Source of the DNA: Artemia franciscana
Taxonomy: Eukaryota > Arthropoda > Branchiopoda > Anostraca > Artemiidae
Assembly (NCBI RefSeq): GCF_032884065.1
Contig: NW_027062650.1
Coordinates: 39,131-103,130, forward strand
Direction: 5' to 3'
Length of the DNA: 64,000 nucleotides
The notes beneath the pieces were generated by a model. That model did not search any database. It was given only the letters and a program-made list of their open reading frames with translations, and was not told the origin of the DNA. Positions 37,403 to 62,744 of the stretch are shown here, one piece after another; position 1 is the stretch's first letter; each line of letters starts with the position of its first letter. Made by a program: the position numbers and the translations under genes.

Positions 37403-38783
37403 CTATGCATGACAAAATGAAAAAAAAACGTGAAGGAGAGAAAAACGAGGATAATTTCAGCCAAGTAAAAAAAGGATGGATAAATGTGCAGATATTCCGG
37501 TCGAGACATCCACTCAACCGTCATCATTCTACATAAAGGGTAGACAATATACGGTTAGAAGGAAAAATTGTGAAGCAAAAAAAAAAGAAGATTCTTCTAA
37601 TCACTTAAAATTAGTTTTTTTATTTTTTTTTGTCCTTAGATGTTTTATCCATATATTTTTTTTACTCTTCATTTATTGGTTATCTGCATATTGGGGATAT
37701 ACATATTGGATTTAAATGAAAGATACATATTGGGTTTAAACCACTCATACTTAGTCGGTTCATACGAAGCAGCATATAATAACTTATTATTATGTATTGT
37801 GATTAAAACACACAATTTTCGACAATCCTTTCTCATATGCACAAATCCAAAAAAAGAGCCTATTGCAATCCACAATGACATATTTTACATCGTTTCATTA
37901 CTATCAACTCCTAAAACTGATAGGAAATAAAAAAAAATTGAGGGAAGAACTTTTTTTGGTAACCATTTATTTGATTGACATCAATTTTTAAAACGCCTCT
38001 CCTGACTTTTCTAAGGATTTACGGTTACGAAATTTCCGGAGAAGACGAGATTCAAAACAACAAAAATGGGAAAAGAGGTTTAAACTTTGTACTTAGGTTA
38101 AAAATTTGTTGAGGACAAGCATACAATTAGAACAAAACACGGATGCGTGAAGAACAAACAAATCGTGTTCCTCTCCCCCCGCCCTCTAATGTTTTTAAAT
38201 TAGTACAATTGTTTTGATATTTTCCAGAAAATTCACTTTAAGTCAACTCTTTTAAGCACCTTATTTTTAATGGCGTCAATTCGTGAACATTAAGAGGAGG
38301 ACATAACAGTATTTTTCAAAACATATGGGGTGACAACTTCGTCGTTTTTTTCCAATTTTTTTAGTAGAAAAAAAGAACAAACAAAAGTGGCAATTTCACT
38401 GAAAATACCCCTCAAAAAAAGATATTTTTCAAAAACTAGGGGTAGAGGAAACCCAGGAGGCATATGCCCTCCCCCACATTGACACCACTGCTTTTTACGT
38501 TATGAGCTTGTGAATTCTTTAAATTCCACACCTCCCTACCCCACCCATGCCTCTCCCGACAGATCTCACTATTCCACGACTCAGATCTAGATCCAGAGTA
38601 CATGTTAGGTCAAAACAGTATAGCAATTTGAGACGTTTCTTCAACTATAGGAGGGAACACTTTGAGATTCAAGACTACAAATTTGGTATAAGAAGCTTAA
38701 ACGTTGTATTTAGGAAAAACTTCGCTGAAGACAATAAAAAGAAAAATAACCACAACAAAGCATATACACAAGAAAGACGTCCT
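37403..38783. other. No gene recognised
   Basis: AT-rich sequence with short open frames of no visible family. The frame at 38547-38795 is hydrophilic but has no supporting splice or family evidence. Confidence 0.35.
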
Positions 38784-38794
38784 TACTACCCTTA
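38784..38794. repeat. Left SINE target-site duplication
   Basis: TACTACCCTTA, identical to 39112-39122. Confidence 0.8.
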
Positions 38795-39111
38795 AAAGTA
38801 AAGGAGGATACGGCATTAGACTTTACAATCCCTACTGGCGGTGCTGATCTCCGTTTCTTGGCCCTTCAGCCAGGAAGTGCACTGGGGGGTTGGGGGCCAG
38901 CCACCCTGTGCTTTCGCACACCCTTCCTGTTTACCTTCCCCAGATTTATCCAGGTACCCATTTAGAGCTGGGTCGACTCTGGCTAAGCTTACAGTGTCAA
39001 GCCACTGACCCCGTCCCAAACTGAAGAATTTAGTACACTGGGATTCGAACCCGCGTCCTCTCAGACAAAGGATCCCGAATCCAGCGCACCAGCCCACTCG
39101 GCCAGGACAGC
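38795..39111 (-). mobile_element. tRNA-derived SINE (Leu/Ser-like head)
   Basis: Read on the minus strand from 39111, the head has an A-box-like TGGCCGAGTGG, a long variable-arm region as in tRNA-Leu or tRNA-Ser, and a B box GGTTCGAATCC. A body of about 230 bp follows, containing GGCTGGCCCCCAACCCCC and CCTGGCTGAAGGGCC, then a short T-rich tail. An exact 11-bp target duplication flanks it. Transcription would be by RNA polymerase III from the internal boxes. A partial copy occurs at 44816-44922. Confidence 0.85.
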
Positions 39112-39122
39112 TACTACCCTTA
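39112..39122. repeat. Right SINE target-site duplication
   Basis: TACTACCCTTA, identical to 38784-38794. Confidence 0.8.
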
Positions 39123-40047
39123 CCCTCCCCAAAACCTCTAAATTACTACAATTATTTTATATTGACTATTATTTTCCATGTAATTCACCTTTTTCCCTCT
39201 TTTTTGAAGTTTTGACGCTTTAAATCCCTCCCCCGTCCTGATCCAACATCAAGAGTACGCATCTGACCAAAAAGGTATAAACGTTTGTGTGTCAGGTAAT
39301 GCAAACACAGTTAACTGCCTAAGAAAATTAACACACATACATGATACACTTAACTGCAAACACACTGTCCTCTAATGTTCTAGTTAGGTGTGTATATACT
39401 GTAATAGCGAAACTAAATGTTTCAATCTCACTAATCATACACTTTAAGCTGGACTGAAATTATCTTATCCATAAATCGTTTTTTTAAACTATCATTGCTT
39501 CCAAATTAAAAGATAGGAATAAAATTAATCTAAAAACAAGTCGAGTTCCATGGAAGCATAGGAAATTTAAAATAATTAGTAATTATTATTATTAATTAAA
39601 ATAATTAATCTAAAAACAAGTCGAGTTCTATAGAGATTGTTTAAATTGAACATCAAAAATATCGTTTTTCGTAGGAGGAATATCTCCAAGCCCCCCTCCC
39701 CCTCTTCATCCCGCGTATGTTCTTGATCATTACTATTGAAATCAATAGCAGCTTTTAACGTGTACTATTCTTTCATGCCAATTTTTGATACCTTTTTTTA
39801 ATATAGCTATCGGGTAAAACCTCAAGTATCGATCTTACACAAGCTTTGACAAGTAAGAAAAATACTTATCTCTATAGTCAGAATTGCATCCTGAATCCAA
39901 AGTTATTGTGCATTTGCATCAGAAAGGAAATTAATATTCACCATATACAGACCTAGCCTATACCAACTCAGGGTATATATTTGCACGTTAGTGAGTATAT
40001 GTGTATGTATGTGTATATGTATGTGTGTATGTATATGTATGTATATG

Positions 40048-40122
<75 letters not shown>

Positions 40123-40134
40123 GTAAGCCCTATA
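39123..40134. other. No gene; TA repeat at the right end
   Basis: Nothing supported until GTATATGTATGTGTATA-type repeats at 39994-40050 grade into a TA microsatellite at 40050-40114, directly before the LINE 5' end. Confidence 0.4.
40050..40114. repeat. TA microsatellite at the LINE 5' side
   Basis: Pure TA repeat preceded by imperfect TATG/TGTA repeats. The LINE 3' end also runs into a TA repeat. Confidence 0.95.
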
Positions 40135-40239
40135 GATAGGTAGAGTAGCTCCATAGGAGGCTTAGGCCAAGTAGGACCTTGTCCCAGTGGGGCCCATAAT
40201 AGAAACTGGGAAACCCTCCCCTGGGGGTCATAATTTCAG

Positions 40240-40680
40240 GTGGAGGAGGAAGAAGGCCCCTCAAATGTACACTCAGCAGGGCCAAATGCCGTGTTCACGC
40301 GTCAGATGAGTTACAAACCTTCTCCCAGTAATGGGTTAAATTGCATGGTGAAGCAGAACACCATCGTGGGAGGATCCTCTATAGGAGGACAACTGCGGCA
40401 GGGCGTAAGATCCAGATTTATGGACAACGGCCTCTGTAAAGGGCTGCCTCGACCCTTTCGGGGTACCTGCAAGACTGGGAAACTTGCGGTCAATTTTTCC
40501 CACTTGAGGAGTGGCACCCCTCGAGGAAATTATAGCCTAGTAAACAACACAGCACTCGTACGGGATTCTGATTATTGGATAATTTTCTGGGCTTGGTTTG
40601 TTTTGATGGGCGTTTTCGGGCTGAAAAACCTCTTCCTAGCTAATTTATCTACTATGGGCTGCCTCCCCGTAGTAGCATAA
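40240..40680 (+). CDS. LINE 5' open frame (ORF1-like), function unknown
   Basis: 146 codons starting MEEEEGPSNVHSAGPNAVF, located between the 5' end of the LINE and the main polyprotein. No zinc knuckle, coiled coil or RNA-binding motif is visible. The C-terminal third is hydrophobic (WIIFWAWFVLMGVFGL) and could be a membrane-like segment or simply 5' UTR read through. Many RTE elements have no or only a tiny ORF1, so this may not be translated. Confidence 0.4.
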   Translation: MEEEEGPSNVHSAGPNAVFTRQMSYKPSPSNGLNCMVKQNTIVGGSSIGGQLRQGVRSRFMDNGLCKGLPRPFRGTCKTGKLAVNFSHLRSGTPRGNYSLVNNTALVRDSDYWIIFWAWFVLMGVFGLKNLFLANLSTMGCLPVVA

Positions 40681-40986
40681 TATTTGTAGGCATGAATATA
40701 TAATGAGTCGGAGGTAATAGGCTTGGGACTGTCTGTGCAGGATTTCGACTCTTGTTGATAGAAGAGCATCGCCAAGTGCTGAAAACCATGTTGTGACCAA
40801 GATGGGCCCAGGATTGCACAAAGCCTCCAACTTACTGGAGGTCACAGGGACTTCTTGCTGTCCGGTTCTAAGCCGGCTTAAGCGCTTCGGTGTAGACTTG
40901 AGAAGATATGTTGGTCCCCATCCTGCACTGGTATCCGGGATCACTGCTTTTCTTGAGGCCAAAATAATTTCAAAGATTTAAAGAAC

Positions 40987-43911
40987 ATGAAAATTGGAAC
41001 TTGGAATGTTACGACGTTAAAAAATGACTATCGCATCGACATTTTGACTGACGAATTCAGACGGTTTGAACTGGATTTATTAGGAGTTTCAGAAACTCAT
41101 ATCCCAGGGGTAGGAAGCATGAAATTAGGTGACATAGAATTTGTTTACTCAGGAAGGAAGGATGGGGTACATAGACAGGGAGTAGGGCTCATGATGAATA
41201 AGGAAGCTGCTAAGTCTTGTTTAGGCTGGGAAGGTATTAATAATAGAATACTAATTGCTCATTTTATGACTAAAAAGTTTAGGGTATCAGTTATAGTAGT
41301 ATATGCCCCCATTGAACCAACTGATGGAGATACTAGTGACTCAGATGAATTTTACTTACAGTTACAGGAGCAAATAGACAGGGTACCAGGTAGAAATATG
41401 GTGTTTTTGCTAGGAGATTTTAATGCCCAGGTTGGTAGAAATAGGGATAGATGGTATCCTAGCCTAGGTAATTTTGGTGTAGGAAAAGAAAACAGTAATG
41501 GCTATAGACTTTTGCAATTTTGTAGGTATAACAACCTAGTTATAACCAATACGGTGTTTGGTCACAAAATGGCCCATAAGTTGACATGGTATTCACGTGA
41601 TGGTAAGACAGCAAACCTTATTGATTATGTTATTGTAAACAGAAGACTAGCAGGATCAATACAAGATACTAGGGTGTATAGGAGTGCCGTTATTGATGTT
41701 AAAAGTAAAGATCACCATCTAGTAGTGTCTAAGGTTAATTTAAAGCTGAAATTTCGGAAGAGTAACTCCCTCCCGGGAAGTTATGATGTTGGTAGACTTC
41801 AGGATGAAAATTTGAGAAAAAAATTCCAGGAACAGTTGAGTACTAAACTTGAGGGTTTAAAATTTGACAATGTGGAAGATGGATGGAATAATTTCAGAAA
41901 AACAATTTGTGAAGTTGCTGATGGTGTCCTAGGGAAGAGTGCTAAGACAGCAACTAGGAATATTAGTGAAAAAGCTTTAGGTTTAATAGAGAGTAGAAGG
42001 GGTTTGTATAAGAATTATCTGAGCGATAGGTCGTATGAAAACAAAAGGAATGTAAAGAAAGTGGAGAAAGCATTAAAATATGAACTAAGGAGATGTGAAA
42101 TGGAGGCGATGGATAAAATTGCTGAGGATCTGGAAGATGCGGCTAGACGGCATAATAGTAAAATATTATACTGGCATGTTAATAAATTGAAAGGGAGTAG
42201 CCGATCCGGACTAGTCCCAGTTAAAGATAGAAATGGGGTCACAATTAGTGATAAGGAAAAAGTTAAAGAAAGATGGGTGGAACATTTTGAGAATGTGCTA
42301 AACCGAGATACAGTTGCAGGAAAAGATATAGATGAAAATGAAAAAGTTTGTGATACCTTGGATGTGAAGGAAGATTTGTTTAGTGAGGAAGAATTAGCGA
42401 CAGTACTAGAAGGATTAAAAAATAATAAGGCCCCAGGTGCTGATAGTATGATTAATGAGTTCCTTAAATATGGTGGCTCTGAGGTTAGGAATAAGCTACT
42501 GAAGATTATGAACATGATTTTTGAAAAAGGGGAAGTACCCAATGATTTTAGGAAAACCTTAATTAAACCACTGTATAAGAAAGGTGACAAGAGTGAATGT
42601 CGGAATTATCGAGGCATTAGTCTGGTCTCTGTAGGTAGCAAATTACTGAGTAATATGATACTTTTTAGACTGAGACATGCTGTAGACAAAGTTTTAAGGG
42701 AAGAACAATGCGGTTTTAGAAAAGGTAGAGGATGTGTCGACCATGTTTTCACTCTTAGGTTAATAATTGAGAAGTCCCTTCGTTGTCAAACACCTTTGGT
42801 CCTTAGTTTTATCGATTATGAGCAAGCTTTCGATTCTGTTGATAGAACAGCGTTAACAAAGGTCTTATCGTTATATGGTATACCAGAAAAATACATTAAA
42901 GTGATTTGCGCTATGTACGAGAATAATACTGCTGCGGTTAAGGTAGGAAATGAGGTTAGCAACTGGTTTTGTATTAAATCAGGAGTTAAGCAGGGTTGTG
43001 TTCTATCCCCCTTTATATGGATCATTTTGATGGACTTCGTCTTAAGGAGCACAGGAAAGGCAATTGGAGACCATGGAATCAAATGGGGAGGAAGAACGCT
43101 CCTGGACTTAGATTATGCTGATGATTTAAGCATATTAGATGAAAGTGTGAGCAAAATGAATGAATTTTTAGAGGTTTTACGAGTTCAGGGTGCTAAAATA
43201 GGCTTGAAAATTAATGTTAAGAAGACTAAGTCACTAAGGTTAGGAATAAGTGAAGATGAACAGGTGACCTTAGGTAACGAAAAGATTGATCAGGTTGGGA
43301 GCTTCAGTTACCTTGGTAGTATTATTAGTAAAGATGGTGGGAGCAGTGAAGATGTTAAAAGTAGAATAGCTAAAGCTCAGGGCGTTTTTTCACAGTTAAA
43401 AAAAGTTTGGAAGAATAGAAAGATAAGCCTACAAACCAAGATTAGAATATTGGAAGCTACAGTGATGACAGTGGTCAAATATGGCTCTGAAGCATGGACA
43501 CTCCGAAAAGCAGATGAAAATTTACTAGATGTTTTCCAGAGAAATTGCCTACGGATTGTTCTGGGTACCCGGCTGACTGACCGTATTTCAAACAGTAGGT
43601 TGTACGAAAAGTGTGGTTCAATCCCGCTTTCTGGGGCTATAATGAAAGAAAGGTTGAGATGGCTAGGCCACGTTCTACGGATGAAGGATGACAGATTACC
43701 GAAGATTGTCCTTTTTGGCCAACCGTCTGGGGCTACACGAAAAGCAGGTCGTCCTTGTCTGGGTTGGGAGGATGTCATAAATAAGGATTTAAAGGAAATG
43801 GGAACTTCCTGGGAGGGTGTAAAGAGGGAGGCTTTAAATAGATTAGGTTGGAGGAGGAGCGTGCGTAGCTGTGTTGGCCTCAGGCGGCTTGGTGCTGCAG
43901 TGAGTTATTAG
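40987..43911 (+). CDS. LINE polyprotein: APE-type endonuclease plus reverse transcriptase
   Basis: 974 codons, intact. The apurinic-like endonuclease spans residues 1 to about 250: GTWNVTTL at 4-11, SETH at 35-38, GDFN at 143-146 and KDHHLVV near 241. The reverse transcriptase covers about 440-740: NNKAPGADSM, FIDYEQAFDSVDR (catalytic Asp near 608), SGVKQGCVLSPFIW and the YADD box at 710-713. The C-terminal region (YLGSIISKDGG, RRLGHVLRM-like RWLGHVLRMKDD) is characteristic of RTE-related elements. It nicks target DNA and primes reverse transcription of the LINE RNA in the nucleus. The stop is followed at once by TAG repeats. All catalytic motifs look intact. Confidence 0.93.
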   Translation: MKIGTWNVTTLKNDYRIDILTDEFRRFELDLLGVSETHIPGVGSMKLGDIEFVYSGRKDGVHRQGVGLMMNKEAAKSCLGWEGINNRILIAHFMTKKFRVSVIVVYAPIEPTDGDTSDSDEFYLQLQEQIDRVPGRNMVFLLGDFNAQVGRNRDRWYPSLGNFGVGKENSNGYRLLQFCRYNNLVITNTVFGHKMAHKLTWYSRDGKTANLIDYVIVNRRLAGSIQDTRVYRSAVIDVKSKDHHLVVSKVNLKLKFRKSNSLPGSYDVGRLQDENLRKKFQEQLSTKLEGLKFDNVEDGWNNFRKTICEVADGVLGKSAKTATRNISEKALGLIESRRGLYKNYLSDRSYENKRNVKKVEKALKYELRRCEMEAMDKIAEDLEDAARRHNSKILYWHVNKLKGSSRSGLVPVKDRNGVTISDKEKVKERWVEHFENVLNRDTVAGKDIDENEKVCDTLDVKEDLFSEEELATVLEGLKNNKAPGADSMINEFLKYGGSEVRNKLLKIMNMIFEKGEVPNDFRKTLIKPLYKKGDKSECRNYRGISLVSVGSKLLSNMILFRLRHAVDKVLREEQCGFRKGRGCVDHVFTLRLIIEKSLRCQTPLVLSFIDYEQAFDSVDRTALTKVLSLYGIPEKYIKVICAMYENNTAAVKVGNEVSNWFCIKSGVKQGCVLSPFIWIILMDFVLRSTGKAIGDHGIKWGGRTLLDLDYADDLSILDESVSKMNEFLEVLRVQGAKIGLKINVKKTKSLRLGISEDEQVTLGNEKIDQVGSFSYLGSIISKDGGSSEDVKSRIAKAQGVFSQLKKVWKNRKISLQTKIRILEATVMTVVKYGSEAWTLRKADENLLDVFQRNCLRIVLGTRLTDRISNSRLYEKCGSIPLSGAIMKERLRWLGHVLRMKDDRLPKIVLFGQPSGATRKAGRPCLGWEDVINKDLKEMGTSWEGVKREALNRLGWRRSVRSCVGLRRLGAAVSY

Positions 43912-43924
43912 TAGTAGTAGTAGT

Positions 43925-43925
43925 A

Positions 43926-43996
<71 letters not shown>
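43925..43996. repeat. TA microsatellite at the LINE 3' end
   Basis: Follows TAG repeats directly after the LINE stop codon. Probably the element's own simple-repeat tail or an expansion of it. Confidence 0.95.
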
Positions 43997-43999
<3 letters not shown>

Positions 44000-44815
44000 T
44001 ATATGTATACATAATTACATTAAAATGTGAAAATTAAAACAAAAAATATTTTTAAAAGCTTTTTCCAATCAGCCCTAAGGTCGAAAGGGCGTTCGGCCAT
44101 AGGGCCAAAATATTCACTGAACTGAATTCCACTGTCTTGAAAAAATTTCCAATAGTTTCTAAGTTTTGTTTGTCTGACAATTGAGTGATTCAAAAGCATA
44201 AATACCTCCACTTTAATTTTCTTTAAATCTTTAAATTTAATTTCCCATTAAATTTTAATTTTAATTTTATTAATTAAAACCTTTATTAATTAAATTTTTT
44301 AAATTTTAAAATAATTAAAATTATAATTTTCTTAGGGCTTTTCCATTAAATCACCTGGTTGCCCTACAACTTGAATACCCAAATAAAGTCTACTAGAAAT
44401 AATGACAAATGCCCCAAAAACGAGAGATATTTTTTAGAGTTATGACTAATAAACCATTTAGGTTATGGGTAATTTGACTAGCATTATACCAAAAAACACT
44501 TTAATTTTTTCATCATACTCAAAACAAACAGGCGTGGGTCTACATCCCATTTCGACAGTTTTATGAGAAATCTAAAAACTGGATTTTGATACTTTCTGCA
44601 GGAATAGTTTAATGTTCAAGCATTTATTATAATAATAATAATAATAATAAATAAATAAATTAAGCAAATAATATCAAAATTTCAGTGTTTGGATTGGACT
44701 CCTCCAAAGCCTAATGTCCGTTTTTTTTTAGAAAACCCCAACAATGTCTAGGATTTCTACATTTTTCGAACGGGAGAAATAGATGAATATACAAATTTTC
44801 GTCAAAAAGTTTTCC
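43997..44815. other. AT-rich, no gene recognised
   Basis: Very AT-rich with an ATA trinucleotide run near 44627-44650. The segment at 44060-44160 has self-complementary words (GGGCGTTCGGCCATAGGGCC) but no known family. Confidence 0.35.
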
Positions 44816-44922
44816 GAAGGTTCGAGTCCTGGCATCGCTGGCCCCCAGCCTCTCATTGCGTTTCTTGGCTGAAGAGCCGTGAAACAGAAATCAAAACCAC
44901 CGGTAATGGCTGTTAAGTCCAT
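44816..44922 (+). mobile_element. Partial copy of the Leu/Ser-like tRNA SINE
   Basis: Starts at the B-box block GGTTCGAGTCC and matches the body of the SINE at 38795-39111: GCTGGCCCCCAGCC, TTCTTGGCTGAAGAGCC and the end GTAATGGCTGTTAAGTCC. The head is missing and the body is shortened. Confidence 0.75.
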
Positions 44923-44992
44923 TAATATACTTTCTTTATTTATTTATACACAATGGTCAAAATCAGCATGTATTATCTTCCTCAAGTTTCAG

Positions 44993-44998
44993 TTTATT
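44993..44998 (-). promoter_or_regulatory. Candidate polyadenylation signal of the MAGUK gene
   Basis: AATAAA on the minus strand about 120 nt after the MAGUK stop codon. Further AATAAA words lie at about 44935-44945. Position is right, but such words are frequent in AT-rich DNA. Confidence 0.35.
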
Positions 44999-45117
44999 GG
45001 TTTATGGAAGTAATTTGGCAAGTGAAGGGCTCAATTTTTTTAAGACATGCCCTTCCTCTAAACGAATTCTTGAATGAGCTAAACTAACAAGTGTACATCG
45101 AATATAAATATACAAAC

Positions 45118-60628
<15,511 letters not shown>

Positions 60629-61862
60629 CTAAAATAATAAAAGGCGCGTGCTTTGAAAACATAAAATTTAAGTGACAAAACACCAAAGAAGCTTTAGTCC
60701 ACTACTTCCGAAATATGCAGAAAGTGGAAAGAGAAACATTGAGTTAAAAGCAGCAATACAAAGCGATTAAGAATGTTTATTAGCAACTTATATACGGTAG
60801 AAGTAATGCAAATGATTATATTCTACTATCCTATCAGGCTATTGTTATTTGCCACTATACCAGATCGTATTAATCCTCGTCTTGATTGATATCATTCACC
60901 CTGTCAGCAGCAGGGTCATCCCTGACTTGACAGCCAATTATAGCCGTTGGAATATTTGAAGGCTGTCCAGTTATATTGACTGACCAATAATAACTGTCAG
61001 TTCAAAAATGATCCACCTATAAAAAATGCTGCTGACAAGGTCAATGATGTCAATCAAGACGATGCTTTACTTTTCATTTACCTGGTTATGCAATATTCTC
61101 TATGGTTGCGCTTTCAGTTCTTTCATTAATTGTTCATTTCATGAATTGCAAATATATTTGGACACCATTGCTTTTAGCTCCCTTAAAATAAACAGCTTAT
61201 ATAAACAATGATATAAAAATTCTTGTAGGTGGTTAGAGACTAATATAGAATATTTTCTATTGGTAATTTTAGAAATTAAGTGCTAGCTATTATCAAATGA
61301 GATACGAACCCCTTTCGAATTTTAGATGAAATCTACCGATTGGGTTTAGTTTTGTGAATCAAAACTTTAAATAGTTCAATTCCCTCCCGAAAGAAAACAT
61401 CATAACTTTCATGTGGAAACCTTCAAAGTTCTCATTATTATTTTGATGATTTTAAATTTAGCTGCTATAGTAGGTTTACATAGGATTTATGTGAGATAGC
61501 AATGAATGAAAACCCCATACTTTCGCAAGAAGAACCACTTTAAAATGTGAAACCAATAATAACTTTAACATTAAGGCATGAAATGAGAAGATATTAACTG
61601 ATTTCTGCTCATTTCAAGCATTTCATTTCATTTCATTTCAGCTCGACTTCACAGCTTTTATTTTAATCGAAATTTTATATAATTCACCTGTTTGGTTTTC
61701 AAACAGGCTTTGTTATAGAATCAAAGGACTTTGTTTTAGATTATAATCAAAAGGCTTGGAAAACTTAAAACTAGGAGAACTCAATTGAGAAACTGGCTAC
61801 TACTTCAACTAATTAACGTCTCAATTATGTACTTAATTTGTGTTCAAGTTTTTTCAAGTTTT
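60629..61862. other. MAGUK upstream intron, no gene recognised
   Basis: AT-rich sequence. A palindromic word pair CTGTCAGCAGCAGGGTCATC and GCTGCTGACAAGGTCAATGA with complementary neighbours at 60890-61065 forms an imperfect inverted repeat (CTTGATTGATATCATTCACC against ATGATGTCAATCAAGA). No other feature. Confidence 0.4.
60880..61065. repeat. Imperfect inverted repeat, about 80-bp arms
   Basis: CGTCTTGATTGATATCATTC and ATTATAGCCGTTGGAATATT on the left have partial complements GATGTCAATCAAGACG on the right. The loop contains TTATATTGACTGACC. A degenerate fold-back of unknown family. Confidence 0.5.
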
Positions 61863-62616
61863 GTTCCCGTATGGTTTGCAAACCAAAAGTGGCGTGCTCT
61901 ATTTTTCTCTTTTTATTTTTTACCTTCCTCCTTTATCTAATCTAGAAACTTGCTACATTGAAGTGTCTCGTATAACCTCAACTCAGTTTTGAAAAGCGTT
62001 CTTATTGGCACATAAAAATACGCGGTTGAGTTACCTACGTCAAGTTTTCTTAAGTTATGGTGACATTTTTATAGTAGGTATTATCCCAAATATCCCATCT
62101 CCTCTAACGGAATAAACCTTAATCTCTTATCGTTGCTGTCACTGTTTTTGGATTTACAAAACATGGAACGTTGAAGACGTCAGTTACCTTCAGGATTAAA
62201 TCTTAAAGTCGTCTCCTGCATGTGCAGATTTGAAAAAATAAAATAGTTTTTTTTTTAGATCAGATTCATTTCTGTGTTTGAAAACAGAGATTGGCTGGGG
62301 GTGTCCTCATCCTGCTGTTGTACAGGGCTCTTTGTGTTGCAAAACTTAAATTTACAATTTTAATTATTTTTGAAAATTGAGCACCTCTCTGAAATATTTC
62401 GTTCCGTTTTTAATCACCATGCCTTGAATTATTCGAATAACTGTATACTCAGTTCTTTAAACTATGAAAGCGCTGATGCTTCGCTTTCACCCTAAGATTT
62501 AAAGTTTGAAAATTGTTGTTTTGATGAAGCAAAACAAATAATGGTCTAAATTCTCCGAGTCCTCAGAATGCTTATAAAAAAACAAAAAACTTTTGGTTTG
62601 CAAACCATACGGGAAC
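61863..62616. mobile_element. Segment bracketed by perfect 28-bp inverted repeats
   Basis: Bases 61863-61890 and 62589-62616 are exact reverse complements (GTTCCCGTATGG then TTTGCAAACCAAAAGT). Each contains the palindrome GGTTTGCAAACC. Similarity stops sharply inside. The 698-bp interior has no protein frame. It resembles a small non-autonomous DNA transposon, but I see no convincing target duplication, so the class is open. Confidence 0.55.
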
Positions 62617-62744
62617 AGTATGTTTAACTCTGGAAAAAATAACATACAGCCAAAAGCTTCCAATTAGTAATTTATTACATAAACCAATTTCATTATGTTA
62701 TAGTTTACTGTTTAATCTTAGGTCTTTTTCATTTATTACATAAA
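62617..62744. other. Short spacer
   Basis: No feature between the inverted-repeat segment and the last fold-back copy. Confidence 0.4.

Larger units (their letters stand above)
40135..43996 (+). mobile_element. RTE-type non-LTR retrotransposon (LINE), apparently near full length
   Basis: Carries a 5' region with a 146-codon open frame, a 974-codon endonuclease-reverse transcriptase frame without stops, and a 3' end formed by TAG repeats (43909-43924) running into TA repeats (43925-43996). Short 3' tandem repeats instead of poly(A) are typical of RTE-clade elements. TATATGTA occurs at 40118-40125 and 44000-44007 and could be a target duplication, but the flanks are so TA-rich that this proves little. 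The intact long frame suggests recent activity. Confidence 0.85.

Noticed and set aside
38820..39110. Possible genuine tRNA gene on the minus strand
   Set aside because: A and B boxes are present, but acceptor pairing is poor, the body continues 230 bp, and target duplications flank it. It is a SINE.
42015..42590. Long minus-strand frame (191 codons) and others opposite the LINE polyprotein
   Set aside because: Antisense shadows of the 974-codon LINE frame.
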